NCBI GenBank assembly: GCA_030762935.1
Contig: CM060880.1
Location: 10,636,501 to 10,700,500, forward strand
Length of the DNA stretch: 64,000 nucleotides
Reading direction: 5' to 3'
Origin: Hymenopus coronatus
Lineage: Eukaryota; Arthropoda; Insecta; Mantodea; Hymenopodidae
The position numbers were made by a program, and so were the translations under genes. Positions 10,996-22,267 of the stretch are shown piece by piece. The notes beneath the pieces are model-generated. The model made no database searches. It was not told the DNA's origin and was given only the letters and a program-made list of their open reading frames with translations. Each line of letters begins with the position of its first letter. Position 1 is the stretch's first letter.

Positions 10996-11770
10996 TTATT
11001 TTCTCTGCTTCATATATAGTTATAGTACTAGGTAGAAAAGGTATTGGTTTCCACCCAAAATTTTAATACAAAGATTTCATTGGAAATGCCTTTTAATATC
11101 CCCTATATCCAAAATAGGCATTTTTAGATAAAGTATGTGTAAGTGTGCACGTGCATGCAAATGCAAAAATAACTCTAATAAACACTAAACTTTCAGCATA
11201 TTCCAAGGATGGGACACAAAGATTTTCAGGAAAATTCCCTTTCTTGAATAACCCCTTATATGGCAAAATTTTCAAAAATTTTGATTTTACTAATAATTAA
11301 CGATTTTGATTAAAATACTGTATATGAAGATATTTGCATGACAAAGTAAAATGTATATCTTGAATTTTCTTGGAATACCTCTGAAGTCCTCTTCATTCTG
11401 AATGATTTTTGTATAACTGGTGAACCGTAACAGATAGAGAAAAGCTTCTGCACAAAAAATGTAGATCTCAATGAAACACAACTTTTTTGTGTTATGTAGT
11501 TAAGATTTTTTAGATATTCCTTGTTATTGATTTCAATTTTAAATAGTTATACTTTTCTCAAATAGGAACTTTTGTTTTTCTCTGGGCATGCAAAGAGAAC
11601 TAAATTTCAAAGTCAATCATATAGTAACAGCTTTTAAAAGATTTGACTGTTGCCTTAGCCTAGTTAATTCTTACAGTCGTATGATATTCTAAACATTTAA
11701 CATTTCAAATCGATTACTTAATCTACAGAATAAAAGAAGAATTCTAGAGATGATACATTTAGTAAAACAT
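10996..11770 (+). repeat. Hairpin-ended 0.85-kb repeat, copy C (degraded)
   Basis: Starts TTTTCTCTGCTTCATATATA with the hairpin partner GGTAGAAAAGGTATTGG, followed by CACCCAAAATTTTAATACAA, CCAAGGATGGGACACAAAG and CTTGAATTTTCTTGGAATA. The last recognised block is near 11640-11690 (AGCTTTTAAAAGATTTGACT). The 3' end is eroded. Confidence 0.65.
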
Positions 11771-11833
11771 TCTGCACTTATGCAAGTTTTAATTACTCAA
11801 ATTGGTATCTGGGTTTAATAACATAGTAGGTAT

Positions 11834-12052
11834 ATTAATATAAAAATAATAGTTGCAACAAATCTTCACTTATCTTTTGGAATCCTTGCTTTGGACTAGT
11901 TTTCGCAAATATTATGTTGATAATGCAATGAAATCATTGCGAAGCTAGTCCAAAGCAAGGATTCCAAAAGATAAGTGAAGATTTGTTGCAACTATTATTT
12001 TTATATTAATATTTGTGTTATTCTTCACTGTTACTAGCTTCTTTTTACATTT
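11834..12052 (+). repeat. Perfect 66-bp inverted repeat (PLE-derived foldback), copy 1
   Basis: Left arm 11834-11899 and right arm 11945-12010 are exact reverse complements over 66 bases by my reading, with a 45-base loop. The outer end is ATTAATATAAAAATAATAG and the inner end is TTTGGACTAG. The right flank, TATTTGTGTTATTCTTCAC TGTTACTAGC, is shared with two other loci (46.03 kb and 63.45 kb). The 63 kb locus carries a Penelope-type GIY-YIG reading frame between the arms, so this one is probably an internally deleted derivative. Confidence 0.8.
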
Positions 12053-12339
12053 ATAAACATAGTAGGTATTGAAATAAGATGCCAAGTTTCATCTTTTCAA
12101 GTTTTACCAGAAATTACACAAAGGGGAATTTTTTTTTTGTGCCAAAATTTTTAGAAAACATTGAGATTGACTACAGTTTGGCATGGTCTATATCATACAG
12201 TTTAGTGTGATCTCTCTTTTGGGGCATGCATATAAATGGTGACATTTAAATTTCAACATGGTTGCTTGAGCAGCATCTATTGCTTATGCAGATTTTATTG
12301 CAATTTTACTTTACAACATAATATAACAGATGTCTTTTG

Positions 12340-12661
12340 GCTAAAAAAGTATTTACAAATAAAGTCTTTAATTCACTGCTGCAAATAATTCACTCCACAT
12401 TTCGAGACATAGACAGCTTACAGCTATACGCCATCCTTAGCTTGTGCACCGCTGCATGCTGACACTCCAATCACTCAAGACTCGGTGCAATTCACAACCA
12501 CCCAACAAAGCAATTCTTCCTCCTTTATAGCTAGAAAATAATGTTGCAGAATTTTCTGGAATTGAAGAAGAATCGAGAACCGCATTCCGATTACCATTGC
12601 ACCACATTTTATTGTTTGCCATATTCCAGCTCCACCATTGCATACCAGAGTGTATGTGACA
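12340..12661 (-). repeat. 3' LTR of the gypsy-like element
   Basis: The right end, read on the - strand, starts TGTCACATACACTCTGGTAT and continues GCAATGGTGGAGCTGGAATA. This matches the 5' LTR at 14.6-14.9 kb with several differences and small gaps. The lower-coordinate boundary (near 12340) is uncertain. Confidence 0.6.
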
Positions 12662-13029
12662 GCAGGACTGGTCGTCCCAACTAGCACCATCATAGTGGGC
12701 TAGCAATCCAAATATACTACCTGCTTCTTACCGTCGGGGTGACCCTCTCCATCACATGGTGCGGTCCTGCCTATGGTTATGGGAACCTGGGCCTCTGTCC
12801 CTTGGTCTGGTTTCTGTGATATAACTATGCCTGATCTTCCTGCTGGGAACTTTACCTGTTGGCTCGTAGGTCGTATCAGGTCTCCACCTTCTTGCTCGCA
12901 CCTAGAGCTGTTGACGAATAGAACGGTTCATGAGGTCCTTAAACAGCCGATCTACCAGATGTACCTCAGCAGCCCACTCACCCTGGGGACTCCAGGATGT
13001 CCGTCAGAATTCCGGACCACCACTTGTCT

Positions 13030-13300
13030 TCACCAAGTTGTAAGACCCTCCTGCCGATGCCAACCGTCACTTCGTGGCTCCTTAGGTCAGCCAGTCCTAA
13101 TATCACCTCTTCAGTCATTCACCCGGTGAATACCCACACACTTGTGTTGCTCCGTCCAGGGTCAACTCCAGCAAGACCCTTCCTCCACTGGCAAGGTTTC
13201 TTTCGATGCCATCATTATCTCATAGAGCCAAATTGGTTTCCTTGTTGACAAGCCACGTCTGGTTTAATTATGGTCATGGCTCTACCGGTGTTCACTAGTA
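13030..13300 (-). pseudogene. Retropepsin-like protease remnant of the LTR element
   Basis: On the - strand DGWILVNTGRAMTIIKPDVA corresponds to the gypsy-type protease core LVDTGAxxTIIxPDxA, with the catalytic Asp read here as Asn, so the enzyme would be inactive. About 50 codons later EEVILGLADLRSHEVTVGIG corresponds to the conserved ILGxDFLxxH segment. Stops lie between the two. Confidence 0.65.
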
Positions 13301-13499
13301 TCCAACCATCTGCAATGAGGCTATCTGTCTAAGGCACACAGAATCAAGTGAGGAGATGGTGACTTAGGTGTGACCCTGGTCACCATGGGTCTTCTTCGTG
13401 TACTACCTACCAATCGGCTAGATTGCGGACAGCGTTTCATTAGGTGTCCTGGGTGTCTGCATCTTCAACAACACTGTCTGACGCTTGTTGCACACAATC

Positions 13500-14360
13500 C
13501 TTCACCAAGTTAGCAACATCCCCAGCGCACACCACTTAAAGGTCCTTGGGTTGATCCCCTTTCTACGTAGCACCAAGTACTTCTGATCATCTCGCTGCCT
13601 ACTGCTCACTCCTCAGGCCCATGCTTTCCTGTCCACTCTCAGGTGTAACCTGTGATGTGGACAGTTCTGTGTTAGGTTACCTGGGTTTGCCAGGGTTGTT
13701 TTTCTCTCACTGTCATAGTGCATACTCCTGATCATTTAGGTGGGTGCAGCTGTGGTCTTGCTTACCTCCATTCTAAGTGCTGCCATTAATGCCTTGTGGA
13801 TCCTCTTATAATTGCAGAGCATCAGGCACTTTCATATCTTGGCATTGCACACCCCATTGACAAAGGAATAGGCAGCTTCCTGGAGCACATAGCTAGGTGG
13901 TAGATTCACCAAGACTTTGTTTGCAATCCGTTTGATGGCTAGGGCAAAATGCTGCATTGTCTCTGGCTATTGCAGCCTCGCCTTAAGCTGGCTGTGGTAA
14001 GCTGCAGCCAAGCATGGTCCCAAAGTAGTTTTCGGGGGCCTCCAGATCTCCTCAGAATTCACCAATGTCTGGATTGCATTTAGTACTTCTGCAATCTGTC
14101 CCTGGAAGCTTGCTATCAGCTGTGCAGCTTCTGCTGATCATTGGTTGTGGGTGGCGACATTGGCAAAGTGTCGGGAAAAGACTTCGAAGGTTGACATCCT
14201 GTCATGCTTAGGTGGCTTGATGATTTCCACATTCTGTCATCTTAACCAATCCTTAAGCTTCCCATTGATCATCCTTTGTACCATTGCTTTCAGTTCCTTC
14301 TAGGGTGTCAATGTGGAGGCCAAGGTTCTTCATTGTTCCTCCAAGTTCTCTCAGCTCCAC
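13500..14360 (-). pseudogene. Gag remnant of the LTR element
   Basis: On the - strand, pieces in two or three frames read DRMSTFEVFSRHFANVATHN, AAQLIASFQGQIAEVLNAIQ, ETMQHFALAIKRIANKVLVN and LPPSYVLQEAAYSFVNGVCN, a helical Gag-like capsid region. The zinc knuckle CRHPGHLMKRC lies just downstream near 13440. No continuous frame remains. Assignment to gypsy-type Gag rests on the knuckle, the protease and the LTRs together. Confidence 0.6.
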
Positions 14361-14609
14361 CAAGTCCTTCATGCCTGACAGTTATTCGTCAGTTTGCTAG
14401 AGAGTTCTGTTTTTATTTTCTCCATTGCTGACTCCAATTATCTTTAATTTTTTCCAACTTCTCCACTGTGGTTTCCATTCTGATTTTCATTTTCATCTTC
14501 ATTGTCGTTATTTTACTTCCTATCTTGTCCATTTCCAACAATTTTTGAAGCACTTCTTCCATCTTGGCTTCTTAATCCCACTCTTGACATGTGTAATAAA
14601 TGTAGTTTT

Positions 14610-14935
14610 TATTACCTCAAAATTGTTTATAGATAATAAACTTAATTCACTTGATGTTTCAACACATACATATTTTACAGCTGCACATAATTCATGGCTC
14701 ATGCTAAGATTGCAGTCACTTCAACTCAATACAATTCAAAACAATCTATCGCGCAATTCTCCCTCCTTTTATAACTAGAAAATAATGTCATAGAACTTCT
14801 TGGAAGCTTCTGGAAGACGAGAAGAATTGAGTCGTGTTCCCAAAGGTTCTGATGTTCATTGTGCTGCATTTCCTTACTAGCCATATTCCAGCTCCACCAT
14901 TGCATACCAGAGCAAATATAGAGCAGTCACATACA
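14610..14935 (-). repeat. 5' LTR of the gypsy-like element
   Basis: Direct repeat of the 12340-12661 LTR. On the - strand it starts TGTATGTGACTGCTCTATAT and then shares CTCTGGTATGCAATGGTGGA. The lower-coordinate limit, where a primer-binding site would start, could not be fixed. Confidence 0.6.
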
Positions 14936-14984
14936 CGGAGGGCATCGTCACAGTTCAGTAAGTAGAGGAAGCATTGCATCCTTC

Positions 14985-15190
14985 AAAAATTTAAAACTGG
15001 GATTTTATCAGAAATATATACCTTGAAACTCCCTGTATTAGAGAGGGGACTAGAGAGGGCAGGGAGAAAGAGGAGATAACATACACAAAAACTAAAAGTT
15101 GGATGAATACCAAACTTGCTATTTAAGTTCAGTATCTTCCAAAGATACTCGACATGAAGACTTTCAGCAAAATGCCTGCACAACTTATAT
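14985..15190 (+). repeat. Hairpin-ended repeat, copy E (partial)
   Basis: A short internal piece of the 0.85-kb family: GGGATTTTATCAGAAATATA TACC, then GATACCAAACTTGCTATTTA AGTTCAGTATCTTCC and GACTTTCAGCAAAATGCC. Both ends are missing. It lies immediately right of the LTR element and 300 bases left of copy D. Confidence 0.6.
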
Positions 15191-15485
15191 GAAGTTGAAC
15201 CACACAAGTTACATGGATGATATTTAGGAAGCTTACACTTAGACCTTGAGCAGCTTTCTGTGGAATCTAAGCAGAAGCAATATATTGTCATATTTTTTAC
15301 CAATTTGATACAATTTCCAAAGTTTCATTAAACACCCTAACTATTGTTACATGATTGGTATTTTTCTATACGCTAGCAAGAATTTTCATTGAGAAACGTT
15401 TTTGTCATTTTACAATACACCTTTAACTACATCTGCCACCTTTCTACTATTGGCAGCAATTGTTTCAGCAATAGTGATCCGGATT

Positions 15486-16356
15486 TTTACTTTCTCTACA
15501 CGTACTATGTACATAATGTATCGAGAAGATATTGCACTCCAACCAAAAATTTGATACCAAGATTTCACCAGAAATATATGTTTTAGGGTCCCTGTAACCA
15601 AAAAAAAAAAAAAAGCATTTTCAAAAAAAAAGTCTGTGAGTGTGTGTGTCTGTGAACACGATAACTCAAAAATGAAAAGTCTGTAAAATACCAAACTTGA
15701 TATTTAAGTTTAGTATCTTCCAAGGATGCGACACAAAGATTTTTAGAAAAATCCACCCACCCCAAGCTACCCTTTACATAAAACTTTTTTCGAAATGTTT
15801 GATTATCTTAAAAATGGTTTAAACGATTTTGATACTTATATTAAAGATATTCACTTGACAAATAAAATGTATATCTTAAATTTTCTGGGAATAGCCTCTG
15901 AAGACTACTTTATTCTTGATGAATTTTACGGAATTTTGCATAACTGCTAAATGGTAAGAGATGGACACAAACTTACAACACAAAAAATGTAGAGCACGTT
16001 AAAACACACCATTTATGTTATATACATTTATTCCTGGAGTTGATCGTTTTTGAGATATTCCTTGTTTTTGGTTTCAACTTTGACAAACATACTTTTCTCA
16101 TACAGGAATTTATCAACTCATGTCCATACATACAAACAAAGGAACTTCAGTCACATAGCAACCAGCTTTTGACTATCACTTTAACCTATGGTACTCCCTT
16201 ATTTCGCTTCTACTTACAAGGAAGTAAGTAATAAGACTATTTCTGCTAATCTTTTTCTTGATTAGCATGCTTCTTTTTAAGAAGAATTAGATTTTTAACA
16301 ATAATTTGTTGCAGAAATGTAGAGAAAGTCATGTGAATGGAACACATCAGATTTTG
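15486..16356 (+). repeat. Hairpin-ended 0.85-kb repeat, copy D
   Basis: One of the best-preserved copies. It starts TTTACTTTCTCTACACGTAC with palindrome centre CTATGTACATA and ends TGTAGAGAAAGTCATGTGAA TGGAACACATCAGATTTT. Its last 300 bases are nearly identical to copy A (ACTTCAGTCACATAGCAACC AGCTTTTGAC versus ACTTAAGTCACATAGCAACC), which implies recent common origin. Confidence 0.8.
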
Positions 16357-17872
16357 TAATTTTCAAGATGGACCTTATATGACTTAATGTTTCCTCACAG
16401 CAATTTGGAAGATAAGTTTTCCATGGTATCGACTCATCAGAAGAATTTAAATTTATTTAGTATGAAACTTTCTTCTGAGCTTGGTTCGACTTATAAAGGA
16501 GAATGTCAGTTGAAGAAAATGCTTTACACAAATCTGAATAACATTGTGAATGTCTTGGAATGCAAGATTCTCGTATAAGAAATTGCCATGACAAAGCACA
16601 GGATGCAGCTGCTGTGTGCTTAATTCCTGACAAATGTTGCATTACCCAGGGAAGTTGATCTGCACTAACAGATTTTACACAAGGCTGTCAAAATAGTATT
16701 TTCTCATCAGTGGTAAAAGTGTTTTTAAACTCCAGTACATACTGATATATACTCAATTTCATTTTTGGGATTTTTAATTCACACTGCTAATTAAAATGCA
16801 CAGCTGATTTTGTGATTTGATCGTAACTTAACAGGTAAAAATAACTACTAAACTCAGTATATGTCACTGTTTAGCCAGGTTAAAAATCCGGGGGTTAGAA
16901 TTCTGTACTACTACTGCTTGCACATGCAACTGAATCAGCACACTAAGTGCATGATTAATGATTTCTTATGGTTCTCATAAGTTGTAAATAGAATGAGGAA
17001 AGAGCTAAAATATATGTACTTGTACAGAAATTATCAAAGAAATTTATTTTTCCAAGTCTAAGAAAATTCTAAAATGTGTCTAAAAAAATATGCATTTTTA
17101 GTTAAAATAACATTTTTCAAATATACTTGGAGCCTAATTGGGATAGTTGAGCTTTGTTTTAGATATATACATATTTGGAAAAAAAAAGAAAGTTTATATA
17201 CAAATCAGGCCTTAGTCAGTATATTAAGTTTAACCATAAATTTGTTATTCTAATTGTGCAAGTGTGCATGCATGCCCTACTTGGAGCAGTGCATTATCGC
17301 TGTCGAGCATCTCAACCTTGAGGGGAAAGAAAAACAGCTTATCTACAACTGTGTTGCGATGTAACTTCTATCTCAATATAAATATTTATAAGAAATTAAA
17401 TGAAGACAGACTGAACTACTATTTTTAAATTAGAAACTTGCATTGCATGTTCTTATGTATTATTCTCCAATAAAGATAGGGGTTTCATTCAATAACAGAA
17501 AAAGACTTTGTTTCAATTCTGAAATATTTTCATATTCACTGCATTCCCACAATAATCGTAATTTTACTTTTAGAGTCCCTCAGAATGCAATTTTCTGCAA
17601 TTTTAGTCTGCATTTTCTATAATACTTTGATTTGAGCATTCTTTTTGGAATAGAATAGTGATAAAGCATCCATAGAGTTACTTTTCCCAGTTTCTTTGTT
17701 GCCTCTTTTTATGTGTGTTCTGTAGGAGATTAAAACAGTAACTACTCATGGAAATGTTCTCTCTCATATTGAAAAACCTATAAATGAATAATTAAGAATA
17801 TTATTACATATATTGTATACCCGCCTAAATTGTGATTTAATTTATTGATTGTATTTTTACTCTAAAATTAGT

Positions 17873-18462
17873 ATACAGTACAGCACCGATAATTCAAGCT
17901 AATTGGGGTGAGGCTACCTTGAATTAGAAAAAACTCAGATTATATGGAAATATCACTTAATTTGTAAATCATGAATAAATGTTTAATGAGCACCATAATG
18001 GTTTAAAAAAAAAACAAAGCAATATAGTACATACCTTCTGATATTTACATAATATATAATATATGAGCTAACATTTTGAAGTTGCAAAAACATAAGTTGC
18101 ATTTTAAACAAATTTTTCCATATCAGGAACTTGCACGGTGGAAAAGCAAAACACTTTAAAACTAATGTGGGCTCGCTACAGTACAATATGTACAGGTACC
18201 ATCTATAACAATGGTCATTCTGTTACTACTATAAAATGTGTACATATTTTTATTTAGGCATGACCACTACCACTGAGTAGGGTTTACTGTACCTATACTG
18301 CACATGGAAAACTGCAAGAAAGTTAAAAAGGTGAAGTGTGTAAAACGTACGTGCAGACAATATCTAAAAATAAAATTTTACTCTAGTTTTATGTCAAATT
18401 TTAATTTTCCTAAGACCAGTTAGGAGTACACAGAACCTCGAAATACCAGGGTTCTACTGTAC
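17873..18462. mobile_element. pogo/Tc1-like MITE
   Basis: A ~0.59-kb non-coding block flanked by TA. The left end reads ACAGTACAGCACCGATAATT CAAG, and the right end, reverse-complemented, reads ACAGTAGAACCCTGGTATTT CGAG. The ends align over about 24 bases and resemble the ACAGTAGAACC-type termini of pogo/Tigger-like elements. No transposase coding seen. The family call rests on the termini only. Confidence 0.5.
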
Positions 18463-18828
18463 TTAATTGCCTCTTATTCACTAGCACTAACTGCAGCATC
18501 AGCTACAATTGTGCACCATGCAGTGTCTAGGTACTGTTGTAACCGGAAGTGAGCATGTAATATTACATTGGAGGGAAAAAACCGCTCCTTTCACAAAGTT
18601 ATTTCTCACCTTCTATCATAATTGCTACACTGAAAACTGGTACCTTTTCCTATAAAAGTCATGCAAATGTAGGTATTTTTAAAAATGAAATAAAATATCA
18701 GCAATTAAATTTTTATCATAACTCCTGAAAATTAAAAATACCTTTACTTTGTAGTCAATTATAGGAGGCAGAATATCAAAAGGTATATTATATATACACA
18801 AACACACCTATGTGTGTGTGTGGTTAAT

Positions 18829-19558
18829 CACCTAAAATTGTATCATAAATATTTTGGTAATGGAAAGTGCTATTGATCTGCGGTTTTCACAGCATTGATT
18901 AATAGTCAAGAGCTCATATTTTCAACTATAAACAGATTTTAATAATACCTAGAAAGTGTATGTTTTGAGCAAACATACAATTTTTAAATATAACAAGCCT
19001 ATTTACATCAACAAAATAAACATTGAGTAAATTAGAATGTCAAAGATGTTTGTGATAGGATACTAGTGCAAGTAGTTTACGAAAAATATTTTGAAACTTT
19101 TATTCAGAAAGTGGTAGCAGAAACTAAAGAAGAGCTGATGACCAACTACTTGAACTATCACAAGCTGATTAGAAAGTCGCAATACAATCAGTGAACAGAA
19201 AACACAATGTAAACAAACAACAACATTGTACTAGCAACTAAGCAGGTTGAATGGAACAAAAAACTGTCGGTGTGGAAACTTTAGAAAATATGATTACTTG
19301 TAAACTACTTGCACTAGAATCCTGCAACAGATACAATTGATACTTTAACTTACCCTATTTTTGTTTTGTTGAGGTAAATAAGCATTGTTTCATTTAAGAT
19401 TTGTATATTGCTAAAAAAAAAAAAAAAACACTTTAAGTATTATTAAAATGTATTATAGGCAAAAGTATTAGCTGCTGGCTACCAACCAGTGTTGTGAAAA
19501 CCACACATCAATAGCACTTTCATTTTCAAAATATTTGGGGTGCAAGTTTTAGGCGATT
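18829..19558. mobile_element. Foldback DNA element with ~250-bp inverted arms
   Basis: Left arm 18829-19080 and right arm 19300-19558 are inverted copies. The outer block CACCTAAAATTG pairs with GCAAGTTTTAGGCG. AAAGTGCTATTGATCTGCGG TTTTCACA pairs with TGTGAAAACCACACATCAAT AGCACTTT. The innermost block TACTAGTGCAAGTAGTTTAC pairs with GTAAACTACTTGCACTAGAA. The arms carry many differences and indels; the inner 20 bases are best conserved. The ~220-bp centre has no recognisable protein. The outer boundary may extend further left into the TG/TA-rich tract at 18790-18822. Confidence 0.65.
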
Positions 19559-19699
19559 CATCATATACCTGTGTGCGTGCGAGTGAAAGAGAGAGAGAAC
19601 TATGACTCGTAAATCATTCATACCTTGCAGAGATCTTATCATCTGCAATCCATATAAACACAAAATTTGAATTCAAAATAAATGATGATAGGTTTTCAA

Positions 19700-20425
19700 G
19701 GCCAAATCCGATGCTGGATATTTCACAAAAAATGCATATTTTGAGGCACTGTAAATCCTAAAAGCCATTTTTAGAAAAAAAGTCTAGGTTTTTATGTGTA
19801 AAATGGTATAACTCAAAAGCAAAAACTTGTATAAATTACCAAATTGATTTTTAAGTGCAGTATTTTCCAAATGTGCAACATGAGGATGTACAAGAAAATT
19901 ATGTCCCTCAAAGCTGCCCTTTACAACGAAAATATTTTGAAATTTTTATTTTCTCAAATAGCTCTTAACTGTGATTAAATTGTTATATATTATAATATTT
20001 AAATGACAAATACACTGTATATCTTCAATTTCTTTGGAATATCCTATGGAAGTCCTCTTCATTTGAAAGGCATTTTGTATAACTTGTGAATGTTAAGATC
20101 TAGACAAAACATGTCACACAAAATATAGATATCTTTAAACACACAATTTATTTGAAATAATTTTTTATGACATCAACCATTTTTGAGATCTGTCATGATT
20201 AGTTTGATGTTTCAATACTTCATCATTTTTAAAGTGCTGTCACTATTCAGCTATGTCTCACGGTGTCATGGAAATTGTGTACAATTTCAGTGCTAGTATA
20301 TGGTGGGCCATTTTTAAGCATTTCACTATAGTTTAATTTCCTTCAAATTTGCAATACAACTTTCTACAAAGGTTTATCAAGACTAACATGAAGTAGATAG
20401 AAAAATAAGCTTCCTTAAGAATAGC
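19700..20425 (+). repeat. Hairpin-ended repeat, copy F (lacks hairpin end)
   Basis: Begins within the family at GATATTTCACAAAAAATGCA TATTTTGAGG and continues through CCAAATTGATTTTTAAGTGC, GTATATCTTCAATTTCTTTGG and GTGAATGTTAAGATCTAGAC. It ends near a (AT)n tract at 20438-20454. Neither terminal motif is intact. Confidence 0.6.
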
Positions 20426-20562
20426 TTGTAGAAGCAACATATATATATATATAAATGGACTGTTCTGTCCACTCTGTTAGCTCAAATATGAACAGGTAGG
20501 TAAATATTAAACATGTATTATTGACAATGGCTTCATTTATCTTTTGATTTTCTGCAATACAG

Positions 20563-20765
20563 TTGGTCTGGGTGGCTGGGTTGGTTAGGCACTACCCTTC
20601 TAATCTCAAAGTTGCTGGTTCAAACCTGGCCTAAACCCATGGTTTTTAAGTGTGCTTAAAAACAACATTCCTACGTCAGTAAATTTACTGGCATGAATTT
20701 CTGCATAACTGGCGATGCAGATATGATCGTGCAATGGACAGCATTGTTAAACAAATAATCTTGTT
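20563..20765 (+). mobile_element. tRNA-derived SINE with GGTTCAAACCT B box, copy 1
   Basis: The head GGTGGCTGGGTTGGTTAGGC is a tRNA-like A box and GCTGGTTCAAACCTGGCC is a good B box, 30 bases apart. The body contains TTTTTAAGTGTGCTTAAAAA CAACATTCC, AGTAAATTTACTGGCATGAA and CTGCATAACTGGCGATGCAG. Two diverged copies occur at 33.78 kb and, on the - strand, 47.2 kb. Confidence 0.65.
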
Positions 20766-21159
20766 TTTATTCCTACATGAATACAAATTCTGAATTAATT
20801 GCTCTGTCCTTCCCATAATTATTTGAACTTATTTACACAAGTTGTAGACACATAAGAAGGCAATTTACTGCTTAATTTAAATAATTTCTAGGTAAAGGTA
20901 TATTGTGAATAATAATGTGTGGTTAGAAGGTTGACTTTTTAACAAATACCACAATATGCATGTGAATTTAATAGTGAATTTGATAGCCTACCATCTTGGA
21001 TTATAAAATGAGATTGAAGTACTTTGAAACACTGGTACATCAAATATGGATAGGCATATTTGAATTAAAATTCTTCCTGCAAAGAAAGTTTGTTCCCAAG
21101 ACTAACAGCAAACTTAAATATGATGGTGGTGTCAGAAGTGATTGAGAAAGAAAATTGAT

Positions 21160-22010
21160 GTGTCCCATTCACAAGACTTTCTCTTATCTCTTCTACAACA
21201 AAGTATTTCCTGAAAGTATTTTAAAAGATTATTTTTATATGTAAATAATACTAATCAAGATAAACATTACTAGAAATGGTCTTATTACTCAGTTCCTTAT
21301 AAGTAGAAGGGAAATAATGGAATATAGTAGGCTAAAGCAACAGTCAAATCTTTTAAAAGGCTATTGCTATGCGATTGTCATTAAAATTTAGTTCTCTTTC
21401 CATGTCCAGGAGTGGAGAAAGAAAAAAAAAAAAAGAGAGAGAGAGAGATGAAACAGATGAGGACTTCATATTTGATAAAAGTATATGAGGATTGCTGATT
21501 TAGAAAGGTATAAGTATTTTAAAATGGAAACCAATAACAGGGAATATCTTTGAAATGCAGCATAGTATGTTTTTGTTTATCTCTTATGGTGAACTGAGTC
21601 ATTCAGAATGAAGAGAACTATGAACTATTCCCAAGAAATTCAAGAAATACTTTTTATTTGCCTTGGAAATATCTTTAATATACTGCAATTTTAATAAAAA
21701 TTGTAACAGTAATTTTTTAGAAAACCAATATTTCATGAACATTGGGGTGGGGGATTTTCTTGAATCCCTGTGTGTCGCATCCTTGAAATACACTAAACTT
21801 AAATGCCAAGTTTGATATTGAACTGGCTTTTTGTTTTTGAGCTGTGCTGTCAATGCACATGCACCCTTCACCCTTTTCTAAAACTGCTCTTTATGGATTT
21901 GGGGGTCCTTAAAACAATATTTCTGGTGAAATCTCAATATCAAATTTTTGGGTGGAATACAGTACCTTCTCTACCTACTATGTACATTTTACACATGTTA
22001 TAGTGAAAAT
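21160..22010 (-). repeat. Hairpin-ended 0.85-kb repeat, copy G
   Basis: Reverse orientation, first of three consecutive copies. Its non-hairpin end lies at 21160 (GTCCCATTCACAAGACTTTC TC) and its hairpin end near 21960-22010 (CCTTCTCTACCTACTATGTA CATTTTACACATG). It contains an added GA-rich microsatellite at 21417-21447. Confidence 0.75.
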
Positions 22011-22267
22011 AAAATTTTGAGCGGCAAGTATATATAAAGCAAAGCACTATATTTCTGTATAAGAGAATGGTTTCTATAACTATACATGCACTAATGAACC
22101 TCGATATAGTAATTTCAGGATTGTGCCCGACACAGTAACCAGAATGCATAGTGTAATAACCTTGCAACTTCTGACTGAAAGTCAATATGCGGATGAGTGA
22201 ATTAGTCATAATGCTTTGGACCGTACAAAGATTTACCATTTCAACATATCATGATACAAATTTAAAA

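Larger units (their letters stand above)
12340..14935 (-). mobile_element. Gypsy-like LTR retrotransposon with gag and protease only
   Basis: Two direct ~0.3-kb LTR copies lie at about 12340-12661 and 14610-14935. They share TATAACTAGAAAATAATG-like text and GCCATATTCCAGCTCCACCA TTGCATACCAGAG. On the - strand the interior reads first gag-like sequence (RMSTFEVFSRHFANVATHNQ; IKRIANKVLVNLPPSYVLQE), then a CCHC knuckle (CRHPGHLMKRC), then an aspartic-protease stretch with LVNTGRAMTIIKPDVA. Many stops and frame changes break it. Past the protease (about 13030) the element runs within ~370 bases into the 3' LTR: reverse transcriptase, RNase H and integrase are absent. Only the LTR ends beginning TGT on the - strand were placed with any precision. 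Confidence 0.75.

Noticed and set aside
12773..13129. 118-codon + strand frame
   Set aside because: It lies opposite the gag-protease part of the LTR element, whose recognisable motifs are on the - strand.
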